Source: Salisapilia sapeloensis
Lineage: Eukaryota; Oomycota; Peronosporomycetes; Peronosporales; Salisapiliaceae
Direction of reading: 5' to 3'
NCBI GenBank assembly: GCA_023334545.1
Contig: JAADVB010000059.1
Span: 19,524-83,523, forward strand
DNA: 64,000 bases
Shown: positions 52,345 to 63,159 of the stretch, piece by piece
Layout of the letters: the number at the start of each line of letters is the position of its first letter
Position numbering within the stretch: position 1 is the stretch's first letter
Position numbers and translations under genes: made by a program
Notes under the pieces: model-generated
What the model saw: only the letters and a program-made list of their open reading frames with translations
The model's database searches: none
What the model was told of the DNA's origin: nothing

Positions 52345-53004
52345 ATGACAACGATCTGCTTGTGGACGCTACTTGCTATCGTCGCAAGTATTGCAAGCGC
52401 CGACGAGGTGGCTACTACGAAGGGAAATTCAAGCTGTGGGTATATAAAGAAAGGATCGCTGCCGTTTTGCTCCATGGTCGACTATTATGCTGTTGTGACC
52501 AATGACGATGTAAATGGAGTGGCAAAGGATTTAACGGCAAAGAACTATTACGACAATCTTGATATTATATTGCAGCGTTTTGGATGTAATGTCAAGTACA
52601 GCTTGTACGGGTGTGACGACTGCAGAGATGCGTACAAGTATTGGATCTGTAGTGTCCAATTTCCGCGATGCAAATCATCTACTGTATCAACGGAAGAATG
52701 TACCAGTAGCGAAATTGCATCCTCCAATATGCGATGCGAAGGAAGCACTATCGATCACGGCCGCACATGCCTTTCGATATGCCAAGATGTCGTTCGAAAA
52801 TGCCCCTACGTTCTTGAATTTAAATGTCCGCAAGTACGTCTTGTAGTACCATACTTTCACAAATCATTCGATTTCTCATCTTTCCACCACCTATAGAAAG
52901 ACACAGCTTTCTTCTCCTCTGACATCACAACCTGTAATAAGCTCGATCGCTTTCAGCATCCAGAGTTTCCGGATAAACCGTGGCCTGGAAACTTTCAAGA
53001 ATAG
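52345..53004 (+). CDS. secreted Cys-rich protein, Mid1/FAM155-like
   Basis: Two exons, 52345-52833 and 52897-53004, with a 63-nt intron, encode 198 residues. The first 19 residues are a signal peptide (MTTICLWTLLAIVASIASA). At least fourteen cysteines follow, in a frizzled-like arrangement: CSMVDYYAVV, FGCNVKYSLYGCDDCRDAYKYWICSVQFPRC, and then CLSICQDVVRKCPYVLEFKCP. The last block recalls C-x3-C-x3-V-x-x-CP-x5-F-x-CP of fungal Mid1 and animal FAM155/NALF1, the extracellular subunits of Cch1/NALCN sodium-calcium leak channels. The exon 2 tail (DRFQHPEFPDKPWPGNFQE) ends the protein without membrane helix or GPI signal. If the similarity is real, it is an auxiliary channel subunit; otherwise a small secreted Cys-rich protein. 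The ATG is 102 bases from the divergent eIF2B-gamma start. Confidence 0.72.
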
Positions 53005-53123
53005 AAGCGCCAAGATAAATACATTAATAATCTCTTGGATCCTCCATTCATTCCTATTTCTTGAAACCATTCCCACACTTTCTAAGGGGAATGTATAGAA
53101 GGAGATTTGGAGTCTTCTAAACT

Positions 53124-54959
53124 TTATTCCGTACAGTGTTGGTTGTTCTGGACTTCTTCAAACTCCATTTCAAAGTACATGGAGAAAAGGAGATGGAGCG
53201 ACTGCAAATAACCTTTGTTGTAAATAGGAATATCCAGTATCCCACAAACGATCTGAACCAGTTGCTTTAGGTCAACATCTAGTGTTGTCACGTTGGCACA
53301 CAATTGAAGAACGGATTCATCCAGACCATCTTCGAATGCTTCAGACCAATACCCCATAAGACTATCCACTGCTGGCATGGGTTTATCATAAACAACCTAA
53401 AGACAATTAAAAGTGGGATAGATGAAATTTTTAAAGTAATAAACGTACTTGTGGAAACGGCGTCATCTTTCTTACTCGCTCTACACTTTGCATCCACTCA
53501 TCAATTGCTTGAGGTCGATGACTTGCATCATCAATACTGCGAACAGGCACAGCCGATCGGTTCCGACTTGATCGTTGCTTGGACTGTGCTTGTAAAAGTA
53601 GCTCTATTTCTGATCTATTTGATCCCAAGGTCGGTTCTCGCAAGACACTCCTTCCGATGCCGTCATCCATATTATCTGGTCGAGGGATCTAGATCCAAAA
53701 TAAGAAAATTCACTTAGAAATTATAAAGGTTCTGCCTACGTTAATCGCGTCGAAGGGGTCCCCAATCGCTGGTATCCAAGTCGGAAGGAATGGTTTGAAT
53801 TTGCATTCAAGGTCAAACGTCGTAGGCTCGAAATCATCGATGTACTATATTCACGGGAAGGTGTTACTTGTAAAAGAGTATGTGTAAAAAGTTCAAACAT
53901 ACCTTGAATATCTGTTGAAGCCTATCATCTTGAAGCACTTTCACATCCTCCACGACCTCTTTGGGACTATCAGGCGGTATTGAATCTACGACTAAAACTT
54001 CAGGACTGCTCGGTTGCTGCTGTGTTGCTGAGTCTGGACTGTTTTCCCTTTTCTTGAAGAAGTCACTTGGAACAGCGTTTCGATACTTTTCTAACTCTTT
54101 CGCAGCCGTCTGTGGCCGGCGGTCCTTGCAGATAGACGATCTGTGTTTAATAAAGTCACGTTGAATCATGTTTAGATCATCCTCTTCCGAAGAGCTAGAG
54201 CTGCATAATTCCATGGCACGTGGATCCTCTTCCTCCCTCGTCTCATATTCGTCAGCTATATACATCCATTCTTATCTCGTGTTTGCTATATGGTAAGATG
54301 CTAAAGTCTACCTGCTTCTGTGATTAATTCATCCACTTGTGCAGCTGTTAGCTTGTCCTTGGGAGAATGGAAACTTGGTATGCTACGTGGAGATGAACGA
54401 GACGGACTGAGGCCTTGGAGCGGTGAACCGGGTATCTCTGGTGGTCCGTCCGTACTCGTACTATCATCGCTTTCCCGATTGTGTTCATCAAATTGTGAAT
54501 GCAGGAATGGAGAGAGGACGTGACTGCCATCTTCGTCACTTGACAGCTCACTCTGTTCTATATCGCTCTCATTGATTGAGCCAATGCTTCTTCGGTGACG
54601 ACCATCTAATATATCGTTAATAGGTGCTGAAGGAATCACTTTGGATTAAATGTGTCACCATGCCGATGGGTTGGGGATGGTGACGCATCGGTATCGATGC
54701 TAGACAAGGTCATGCATCGATTAGCAATGAGTAACGATAGAAGGGTGCATAGCAAAACAACCTTTGTCGCAATACTTCATCAATGCGATACACCTCATCC
54801 ATACTCTACACTACTGTTTAGTACGTAACTACGTCCTTACTCTGATGTCTGCTCTACCTGATCATGTAGTAGTGTCGTGTCCTAGAGATACAAGAGCCTA
54901 GAAATGAGTCATGGCTTACTACGTAGCTCATAATCGCCTACCTCTTCCATGGCACTCAT
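53124..54959 (-). CDS. IFT46: intraflagellar transport protein IFT46
   Basis: Nine exons on the minus strand. Reliable ones are 54312-54605, 53903-54255, 53740-53844, 53449-53688 and 53124-53396. Upstream, four tiny exons (54942-54959, 54858-54881, 54762-54805 and 54659-54699) join in frame with introns of 52-62 nt and give 463 residues; a simpler model starts at the ATG 54713, inside the 54700 intron, and gives 439. IFT46 signatures: FEPTTFDLECKFKPFLPTWIPAIGDPFDA, IPRPDNMDDGIG..., AVPVRSIDDASHRPQAIDEW and TTLDVDLKQLVQIVCGILDIPIY, ending with SLHLLFSMYFE. The protein is an IFT-B core subunit needed to build flagella, so the organism should have flagellated cells. The N-terminal 180 residues are acidic and Ser-rich, longer than in animals. 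It diverges from ATG2 across about 470 bases. Confidence 0.92.
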
Positions 54960-54965
54960 CGTCAT

Positions 54966-55436
54966 ACAAATCTTCACCAGGACCTCGTGACGGAAGAATA
55001 TAGCCAGTGAGCTATCGAGGCATGCACCGTACTATCGTCTCAAGTCTACGCTCACCTAGTGTCTGTTCAGAGTACGAAGCGACGTACAGCCGTTCAAGAT
55101 CGAAATCTTCCGCATAGTGTAATCAAGTCAAGCTGGAGGAACCCACAAAATCATCTGTACGGTTGCTCACATAATTACGTCTATTGAACCATCCCAAAAG
55201 AAAGTGGAAAGTAAGAAGCAAAGCGCATCAATCCTCTTCCGCCTGCACACCTATCGCCAAAAGGAAGAACGATCTGGAGACAAACTAGCTTATTCTCCCA
55301 CACGTTCAACCCATCTAGGATTTTTTATCGTGGGCATTCGTAACAGAGAAAAGGAAGAAGGAATTGATTTTGTTATTTTTATCCGCCGAGAAGACCGAAG
55401 AGTAGCCACGGACAGCATTCATTCTTTCTATTGCTC
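54966..55436. other. 471-bp divergent region between IFT46 and ATG2
   Basis: This stretch separates the most upstream IFT46 ATG from the ATG2 start. The minus strand contains short frames around 54966-55130 that look codon-like but could not be joined to IFT46 in a consistent phase. The rest is A/T-rich leader sequence before ATG2. No RNA gene or repeat was seen. Confidence 0.45.
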
Positions 55437-58400
55437 ATGCAGTTCTTTAAACAGCTCACGGACCCGGCCCTTAAGCGCCTCTACAAGTTCGTCCTCAAGC
55501 GCATGATCGGTCGCTTCCTTGCGACAAACGAACTGGATTTGGATCAGCTTGACGTACATTTGAGAGCTGGACGGATCGAGTTGTGTGACTTGGAGCTCGA
55601 TGCCAATGTCCTCAATACAGAACTATGTGAAGCCTATGGACTGCCGTTCCGAGTCCAAAAAGGCTACTTGGGCTCTGTACGTGTTGCCATATCGTATGCG
55701 AACATCATGAGCGAAAGCTGCCTTGTGGAAGTGGATGACATTGAAATCGTACTTGCTCCACTAAGTGACGTCGAGTTCGATGCGGCATCTCGTCCTTCAC
55801 AAGAGGCGAGAAAATCAGATGAAGAAAATGAAGAAAAAAGTTCTTCCGTGTCATCTGCTTCCGCTTCTACGACGCCAGAGCCGGTGGATGACATCTCGCA
55901 AGAAGGACTAGACTTTGTCGCGAACTGGATCGAGCAAGTCACATCAAAGATCAAGGTGACGTTCTCCAACATTTGTATCTCACTTACGACTGGCACTGGA
56001 TGCGATGAAGACATTGCCTTAGCTCTCAAATTGGAATGGGCACAGGTTACAGATGAATCTGCTAGTGAAGTACAGAGTGCGTACGGTCGCAGCAGTTTAA
56101 CAGATCCTCCTGGTATGCAAGATGCACAAGGTGGTATGTTCGGTAGTTTTCAGCAACAATCGATGGCAGGTAGCACACTCTTTGGCATTTCACAGAAGGC
56201 TGTCAAGTTCCATGGCATTAGCATTGAACTAGAGTCAAGACAGAAAGATTCAGACGATTTAAATCTGTCGCATTCGATATTGACGAGTGATGCATCGAAA
56301 GCATGCTACATCCAGCTCAAGCTATCGCATTATGAAGCTGTGCAGGCTCCGACGGTGGATGCAGATGTCTTCTTACATTCCGTTCGAGCGGTGCTACAGC
56401 CTCAAGACTTTATTCCGCTGGGAAAACTCATCGACACGTATTCACAAGAGCCTAGTCAACTGCGCAAGAAGCTTGTGGATGGCGACTTTGGATCCACATC
56501 TATGTTCGACTCGGTATGCGATGGTAAGCCGCAGTGGATGGCCGGAAATGAGCAAGCTGGTGGAGATGACGAAGAAGGTGCGGTGGATCTATCGTTCAAG
56601 GAGTTTCAACGCATCGAGCAACTGCTCCAGCACTATCGTCAGACTCGAGACGAACTGCGCAAGTCTCGCGTACACACAGACGATCGAGAGGATCCTCCAT
56701 CCACTGCAGCATTCGCACGTAAGCTGTCTGCCGTAGACAGTGTTGAGAGCGTCGGATTATCTGACCTGGAGGATGAAGACGACGGATTCTTCGATGCAGA
56801 GACCGGGACGGAATCGATGCTAGGTGGAGATGCCCAGACGACGTTCATGAACGAATCCATCTACGCCTCTGCGATCAACGACGAGACGTCCAGTCAAGGT
56901 GGCTTCGGAATGTCCAAGCAAGACCGAGCATCTAAACGTCTTCAGAGTCGAGTTAAAGTCCATTTGCTTGAGTGCGACGCCATTTTACTCTACGAAGACT
57001 TGTTCGAGGATGAAGCGGAGCCGACAGAAGAAGAGAAGCCTCTCTTCCGGAAACCTCCTGTGTCTGTAAAAGGGCAGGAACGACTCATTCTGCATGGAAA
57101 AGACCTCGTATGCTCTTGTCTCATGTACCCTCGTCACGTCGCGGTGTCATGTTCCGTCGGAAGTCTCGACGTGAATGAAAAATTCCGCCCTCGAACATCA
57201 ATGAGTGACATTGAGGAAGAAGACAGTTTATTAGAAGTCAATGTTCTCGGATTTGCAGAGAAGCATCCATTGAGTGGCAAACGCGTGCACATGACCAGCG
57301 CTTTGACAGCTCAAATCCGATTGGACTTTGATGCAGACAGCGAAGCAAAGGAGACACAGTCGCTGTCGATCCAGATGAACACACGACCGGTCTTGTTGGA
57401 GTGGGACATGTACTTGCTCGATCGAGCACATAACTACATGGACCTGATGGAACAGCATGCACAGGCGAAGGCCAAGGATCCAGTGATGAAGGTTGTACAG
57501 GATTACCCAAAGACCCTGGAACTCTCAACTGATTGCGTCGAAGCGATCTTACGGTTCCCCATGGTTAGTAGTGATGCCATCCGCCATGGTCCGTCTTCCA
57601 ATCGAGGTCTGTGTGAAGATCGGATGGTCGTCTTGCTCCACAGTGTACATGTAACGTCCGATTCTTCCAACGAAAAAGAGCAATCGGATCGAAGACGTTT
57701 GGAATGGCTATCAGAATTCGATTTAGAGTTCACGACAGGTCGAGTTACTTTACTAACTCCAACGAACGGTGATCAGCGTCTACCGGTGGAAGAGTATGTG
57801 CTTTTGGATGGACGAGAAGAGACGAGTACGTCGGACAAGTGCAGACTTAAGCTCCGTCTCCAGACACCGACTCGGTCTGAGATCCAACAAGCTATGGACG
57901 CCAAGGACAGTCTGTCGCAGGATTCTAGCCAGAACATTGATAAGAATGTGTCTAGTGACTCGAATCCGACTGGAGAAGATAATGACGGTGGTCGTGTCGG
58001 TCTCAACGGATGGAATCTAGATGCTCTAGCTAGATGCCAGCACTTTGAGAAGTGTACGAGTGCTGCGTCACTCTTCTGTCTTGATATTGTAGTGCCGCAT
58101 GCGGATATCGGGATTGCTCGTCCGACACTTGCACGGTTGATGGTACTCATCGACGCTTTACTTCTCATTAATCCTCTCGATGTGAATGGGTACAATCAGT
58201 CGGTGGCGTCATCTCACGGTCGGAAGCTACCCCCATGCTACATGAGTGTCAACGTCCTCTTGCAAGATGGTACGTTGACGCTACAGGACAACATCCAAAC
58301 GTGTTCAAAGACGCAAGAGACGTTGTTCAAGTACCACTTTGCATACGAAAGCGTTCGTATCTTCCAAGTGTCACAATGGATGAGTCAGCTGACATCCAGA

Positions 58401-61400
58401 CTGCACGCGTCTGCGCAGAATGTCACATTACTAGAGGAGAATGGGGACTCAAAGGAAGTACTTCCGATCATTTACAAGACACCGTTTGGTATCTCGAGTG
58501 CGCCCATGCTCTTTGTCGGTGTCGATATTATCGATCAGACGCAAGAGATGCGAGAGATGAAGGTCGAAATGCACTTGTCCAACTTGAGTCTGCGCTATGA
58601 CGCAACGTCCAAGTGGCTTCTGCAGTTCCTCGATATGATCTTAATCGACTACCCGGCACCTATCATTCCTCTTGACAGTGGAGACGTGAGTGAGGATGAA
58701 GTGGAAAGGATTCGAAGTGAATTAGCTCGAGGCGAATGTGAAGTCGTAAAACTAGCAACGCCACCTCGCACCATCTTCACGAAACTCTTTGTCAACATGT
58801 ACGACGGCCTAGTTGACTATGCACCTCCAGACATTAGCTCTCGCGTCATTGTCGTCGTTGGCAACCTCTGCGTCTCGTCCAACGTCGTGACGGGAGCTCA
58901 GCTACAAGGATACAAGATCATCGCGAGCGATCTTCAGCTCTTTTTAACCGAAGCACGTTCCAGTTATGATGAGATCGACCGCTGCGTCTTAGGTAACGAG
59001 CTCTACTTTCCAGAAGCACAGAGCTTACAACGTGGTAACCCGCGCTTCGCCTGTGCGACTGCACGTCAGGACCTAGCACAAGTGTATCCTTCATTGCTCA
59101 TGTTTTTGGAAAAGTCTGGGTTCCTACAGCTCGCAACCATGGACTTTATCGATATTTTCCTGCGGATTAAAGTTCCTGAGACGACAGACGATGATGCAGC
59201 GTCAAGTGATTTCCCTGAGCTGTCGGTGGAACTGAATTTGGGGACTGCAAACCTTTACGTATGCTTTGATTCGTTTAATACGCTAGTGGAAGCCATTGGG
59301 AAGTTTACGGACGACTTGGCGATCGAACAAACGCCGACGGATACGACCGGGTACGTTGGTTTTGATAAAGATCAAGAACGTTCGAGTGTGTCTGTCGCGA
59401 CGAACTTGCAGGCGAGTCCGAATATCGGATCCTCGTCTTCAACATCTCCGCCTACAGGTATGCTGAAGACTGAGAGCAGGTTGTGGCGAAGCGATGTGAG
59501 TGAATCAAGGAGCGAGCGAGGCATGAGCGTAGAGGATCTATCGTCTGGACGTGATAGTGACTTGAACGTGATGCAGCAAATTGAAGAGAATGCATTTGGA
59601 GGTATGATGAATATGCCAGAGACAAAGGCCGCGACAGACACAGAGGCGAGACTCCTCCGAACTCGTTTAAATGAGATGAAGAAGCAGAAGGAACGTATGG
59701 TCGGATCGGATGTCGAGACGGAGTCATATATGACAAGTCGCATTGGTCAGCAAGAGGAAGAGAAGCCGCGTGTACGTATCAATGAGCTCGTGATCGAGAA
59801 CTACTATGCGCAAGGACAACAAGAGGATACGAATGCTGACTTCCTCATGGATTTGGAAGAGAAACGAGCTCCGGATCCATGGTTTGACAACACGAGTCAA
59901 CGAGATGGTTCGTGTGACGAAGGAAATGCCAAGTGGTTGGGCATGCACGAAGCGTCTAGTCCACACTCTGCTGCATCCTCCTCCCCGGACTTTGAAGCTG
60001 TGGACGACAATCACGAGTGGCGATCGTTCCATTCGCAGAGGCTGCTGGAAGACTCGGATGAAGAAAGCGATGTGTTTGACCCGAATGCGAACGGCAAGAG
60101 TCGATGGTGGGGACGACAGCACGAGTTTGAGTTGAGTGAACTCCAGACGGAAGAGACAGCCTCTTCTTTCTCGAGACACATGGATCAACTGGATGATGAA
60201 GGCTATCATCCGCCAGAGTCACAGGAAGCCATGTCCATGTCAATCCTTTGTTCTGGCGAGAATGAAGATGGGGAAGACGCAGAGGTTGAATTGGACTTTG
60301 AACTCGATAAGGAGCTCCAGACACAGTTTAGTCGACTGCTCAGTGACTCGGACAATGAAGATGACGACTTGAGCGACTTGTCGGACGCTCGATACCGTCA
60401 AGAGAGTGGTAAACCGTCTGTCTCTAGCTCTTCTCCTCGTAATATCCCGTCGCAATCCTTCACGTCAAGTCAAGTGGGCTCTACGACTGAGAGCTCCGTT
60501 CGTGATGAACCGACGGCTAGATGGTTTTACGATGAAGACGATAGAGAGCATGGTACACCTACAGGTCCTCCATCACGTATCTATCCGCACCATATTGAGA
60601 TTCCAATTGGAGGAGCTGGTGCATCTCTTTCGTTTGGTGAAAAGGAGATGGATGATGCCATTCGGAGTATTGCCAAGGAGAGTGCAGCAATGAAAGTAGA
60701 GACGTCTACTCCGGTCGTCGTCACGAACGTCTTACTGCGTGACTTTAACCTCTGCGTCCGGTTCTTTGGTGGATCCGACTGGATTCGATCGGAGGCGAAA
60801 AAGCAGTCGGAGGCAAAGCCACCAACGAGTCAGACTGCTACAAGCGAACGAAAGCAACCTGCGAAGAAGGAGAAACTGCTAGATGCACTATTAGATGACT
60901 ATGTCCCATCCAGCACGCATCTCTTTGAAGAAGACGATACGTTCTCAATACATACGGACACGAAGACGCAGACGAGAAAACGATCGATGAAGAGTGGACG
61001 CAAGACGGAAGAGATGCTGGAGATGAATATCTCTAGAGTTCAGCTCCGTGTCGATCGGTTTAATGAAGCCGAGTCACAGCCATTGGCATCCAGTCTGGTA
61101 CTGGCGCTTGGAGATCTAGAGCTGCTGGACTACATCTCAACGTCTCAGATACGGAAGATTATATGCTACTGGAAGAGTGATACGACACATCGACGTGAGA
61201 GTGATAGTAGTATGGTGCATGTGCACTTGATGACCGTTCGTCCTGGACAAAGTCTGTGTGAAGAGCATCGACTCAAGGTGAAACTCCTGCCTCTACGCAT
61301 CAATTTGGACCAAGAGGTCGTGGCATTCTTGCGGCAGTTTGTGCCGGAAGAAGACGCGACGTCGAGACCACGACGTCATTCTTCGTTTAATGAACAAGAT

Positions 61401-62375
61401 GTGAGTATGGAGGAAGGAACCGAGTTACCTACACGTAATGTCGGGTCAGACGTTGCGTTAGGCTCTTGGTTCTTCCAGAGCATTGACATTCGACCATGCA
61501 AAATTAAGATTGATTACCGTCCGACACACGTCAACTATAGAGCGCTGAGAGAAGGCGACTACTTGGAAGTAATTAATCTATTTGTCTTGGAAGGCATGGA
61601 ACTCGTGCTGCATCGTGTCAAGATGAGTGGCGTGGACGGATGGAAGGCGCTGGGAGATCTAGTGCTTGGCTCGTGGGTCAATGACATCTCTCGTCATCAA
61701 CTTCACAAGTGTGTCGCTAGTGTCTCTCTACCTCCTCTACGCCCGTTCGTGAATGTCGGATCGGGTGCAGCTGACTTGATCCTGCTGCCGCTGGAGCACT
61801 ATGGGAAAGACCGACGACTCGTAAGAGGGCTCAAAAAGGGAGCTCGGAGCTTTTTGCGATCGCTCACGGTGGAAACGCTGAACACTGCTTCAAAGGTGGC
61901 ACAGGGTACACAGGCATTGCTGCAGCATGCAGATGACGTTGTATCAGCGTCTTCCTCGTCTCGTAAGCGTCAGATCGCGTACCGTCAATCGGGAAGTCGC
62001 ATCAAGCGCAACTCGAAACGACTTGGCGGAGGAGGTATCCGTCAAGCTCAGGAAAGTGGTGGCGGTATCGGCAGTCGACAGTACCTGGCTCAACAACCTT
62101 CGAATGCATCGGAGGGATTGTACCAAGCGTACGATTCGTTCTCGAGAGAATTGCAGACGGCAGCAAAGACGATTGTTGCCGTACCGCTGGTAGAATACAA
62201 AAAGACTGGGTCGCAAGGGTACGCCCGGTCCGTCATTCGAGCAGTTCCCGTGGCTGTGCTTCGACCGATGATTGGCGCCACGGAAGCCATGTCCAAGGCT
62301 CTGATCGGTGCACGCAATGGCGTGGATCCAGAGTTGATGGAGGACATTCAGAACAAGTTCAAGGACTTTTCATAA
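55437..62375 (+). CDS. ATG2: autophagy-related protein 2, lipid-transfer protein
   Basis: Single exon of 2312 residues, starting MQFFKQLTDPALKRLYKFVL. The N-terminus is a chorein domain (LKRMIGRFLATNELDLDQLDVHLRAGRIELCDLELDANVLN), shared with VPS13. ATG2-specific parts are IDYRPTHVNYRALREGDYLEVINLF, about 61510-61590, then RPFVNVGSGAADLILLPLEHYGKDRRLVRGLKKGARSFL, and the C-terminal amphipathic ATG2_CAD-like segment from 61830 to the end. The protein forms a rod that carries lipids from the ER to the growing autophagosome membrane with Atg9 and WIPI. The length is similar to or slightly above animal ATG2 (about 1940-2080), mostly from acidic, Ser-rich insertions around 59400-60550. The lack of introns over 7 kb is unusual in this window. 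The ATG at 55437 is preceded in frame only by a TTG. Confidence 0.93.
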   Translation: MQFFKQLTDPALKRLYKFVLKRMIGRFLATNELDLDQLDVHLRAGRIELCDLELDANVLNTELCEAYGLPFRVQKGYLGSVRVAISYANIMSESCLVEVDDIEIVLAPLSDVEFDAASRPSQEARKSDEENEEKSSSVSSASASTTPEPVDDISQEGLDFVANWIEQVTSKIKVTFSNICISLTTGTGCDEDIALALKLEWAQVTDESASEVQSAYGRSSLTDPPGMQDAQGGMFGSFQQQSMAGSTLFGISQKAVKFHGISIELESRQKDSDDLNLSHSILTSDASKACYIQLKLSHYEAVQAPTVDADVFLHSVRAVLQPQDFIPLGKLIDTYSQEPSQLRKKLVDGDFGSTSMFDSVCDGKPQWMAGNEQAGGDDEEGAVDLSFKEFQRIEQLLQHYRQTRDELRKSRVHTDDREDPPSTAAFARKLSAVDSVESVGLSDLEDEDDGFFDAETGTESMLGGDAQTTFMNESIYASAINDETSSQGGFGMSKQDRASKRLQSRVKVHLLECDAILLYEDLFEDEAEPTEEEKPLFRKPPVSVKGQERLILHGKDLVCSCLMYPRHVAVSCSVGSLDVNEKFRPRTSMSDIEEEDSLLEVNVLGFAEKHPLSGKRVHMTSALTAQIRLDFDADSEAKETQSLSIQMNTRPVLLEWDMYLLDRAHNYMDLMEQHAQAKAKDPVMKVVQDYPKTLELSTDCVEAILRFPMVSSDAIRHGPSSNRGLCEDRMVVLLHSVHVTSDSSNEKEQSDRRRLEWLSEFDLEFTTGRVTLLTPTNGDQRLPVEEYVLLDGREETSTSDKCRLKLRLQTPTRSEIQQAMDAKDSLSQDSSQNIDKNVSSDSNPTGEDNDGGRVGLNGWNLDALARCQHFEKCTSAASLFCLDIVVPHADIGIARPTLARLMVLIDALLLINPLDVNGYNQSVASSHGRKLPPCYMSVNVLLQDGTLTLQDNIQTCSKTQETLFKYHFAYESVRIFQVSQWMSQLTSRLHASAQNVTLLEENGDSKEVLPIIYKTPFGISSAPMLFVGVDIIDQTQEMREMKVEMHLSNLSLRYDATSKWLLQFLDMILIDYPAPIIPLDSGDVSEDEVERIRSELARGECEVVKLATPPRTIFTKLFVNMYDGLVDYAPPDISSRVIVVVGNLCVSSNVVTGAQLQGYKIIASDLQLFLTEARSSYDEIDRCVLGNELYFPEAQSLQRGNPRFACATARQDLAQVYPSLLMFLEKSGFLQLATMDFIDIFLRIKVPETTDDDAASSDFPELSVELNLGTANLYVCFDSFNTLVEAIGKFTDDLAIEQTPTDTTGYVGFDKDQERSSVSVATNLQASPNIGSSSSTSPPTGMLKTESRLWRSDVSESRSERGMSVEDLSSGRDSDLNVMQQIEENAFGGMMNMPETKAATDTEARLLRTRLNEMKKQKERMVGSDVETESYMTSRIGQQEEEKPRVRINELVIENYYAQGQQEDTNADFLMDLEEKRAPDPWFDNTSQRDGSCDEGNAKWLGMHEASSPHSAASSSPDFEAVDDNHEWRSFHSQRLLEDSDEESDVFDPNANGKSRWWGRQHEFELSELQTEETASSFSRHMDQLDDEGYHPPESQEAMSMSILCSGENEDGEDAEVELDFELDKELQTQFSRLLSDSDNEDDDLSDLSDARYRQESGKPSVSSSSPRNIPSQSFTSSQVGSTTESSVRDEPTARWFYDEDDREHGTPTGPPSRIYPHHIEIPIGGAGASLSFGEKEMDDAIRSIAKESAAMKVETSTPVVVTNVLLRDFNLCVRFFGGSDWIRSEAKKQSEAKPPTSQTATSERKQPAKKEKLLDALLDDYVPSSTHLFEEDDTFSIHTDTKTQTRKRSMKSGRKTEEMLEMNISRVQLRVDRFNEAESQPLASSLVLALGDLELLDYISTSQIRKIICYWKSDTTHRRESDSSMVHVHLMTVRPGQSLCEEHRLKVKLLPLRINLDQEVVAFLRQFVPEEDATSRPRRHSSFNEQDVSMEEGTELPTRNVGSDVALGSWFFQSIDIRPCKIKIDYRPTHVNYRALREGDYLEVINLFVLEGMELVLHRVKMSGVDGWKALGDLVLGSWVNDISRHQLHKCVASVSLPPLRPFVNVGSGAADLILLPLEHYGKDRRLVRGLKKGARSFLRSLTVETLNTASKVAQGTQALLQHADDVVSASSSSRKRQIAYRQSGSRIKRNSKRLGGGGIRQAQESGGGIGSRQYLAQQPSNASEGLYQAYDSFSRELQTAAKTIVAVPLVEYKKTGSQGYARSVIRAVPVAVLRPMIGATEAMSKALIGARNGVDPELMEDIQNKFKDFS

Positions 62376-63159
62376 AGACTTTGCCACCAAGTCGATCGAC
62401 TTTTATATCTTTGAAAAAAAGAAATATCGATTTCATTATTGAATGTCTTGTTGCTATTCTATTCTTGCTAGTCCAGTACTCTTTAATAATTAGGAAGCGA
62501 AGCGTAGGAAAAGTTTCTGCATAACTGGTAACCTCGGATGTATTGACATTCCTTGAAGATGAAGGTTCAAGCTGCGCTAGTCAGAATCTGTCAGTGCAAA
62601 AATACACCATCGATAGATTTAATTAAAGGGTATGTCTATGAAACTTCTGTAAATTAAAATATTCATCGTCCAAGCAAAGCTCTATGGTGATGTCATCACT
62701 GGTAGCTTTGAGATGCTGATAGCAGACGATACGACTAGTCAAGTGCAGGAACGTATCTTTGACTCACCCGTTGAAAGATAAAACGCTTCGTATAAAAGAT
62801 GTTCGGGGATGGAAAGACTAGAGGGAAACAACAATGAATGTAAGCTCTATGCTTGAAACCGATGTAGCTGGATACTTGTGTGCGCCCTCTTCTAGCAAAC
62901 GGACATCAGAAGCTTACCCTTTATCATCCTCTGTCGATGGCCACATTCTCAAGTGTCTTCTCGTTCTTCTCTATTCCTGCTCAACATTGTCTCTTGACAC
63001 GATGGAACCGGAGCAAAATTTAAATCGAGCGTTTCCCGAAGTAATCGTTGAACGTATCCGGGCAACTTTTCTGGTGCTTAATCGAGTTACTCGAATCGAT
63101 CCTCATTCTCCAATTTGCCTGGATCCAGTAACCTCACCTCCCAACACTCTACAACGAGT
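62376..63159 (+). other. 784-bp intergenic region
   Basis: This lies between the ATG2 stop and the CBEL-like start. A 109-codon + strand frame (62834-63163) runs into the next gene's start codon, but has no recognisable domain, no signal peptide and ordinary composition, so I do not call it. An A/T-rich stretch at 62400-62460 would suit a 3' end. Nothing else was recognised. Confidence 0.5.
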
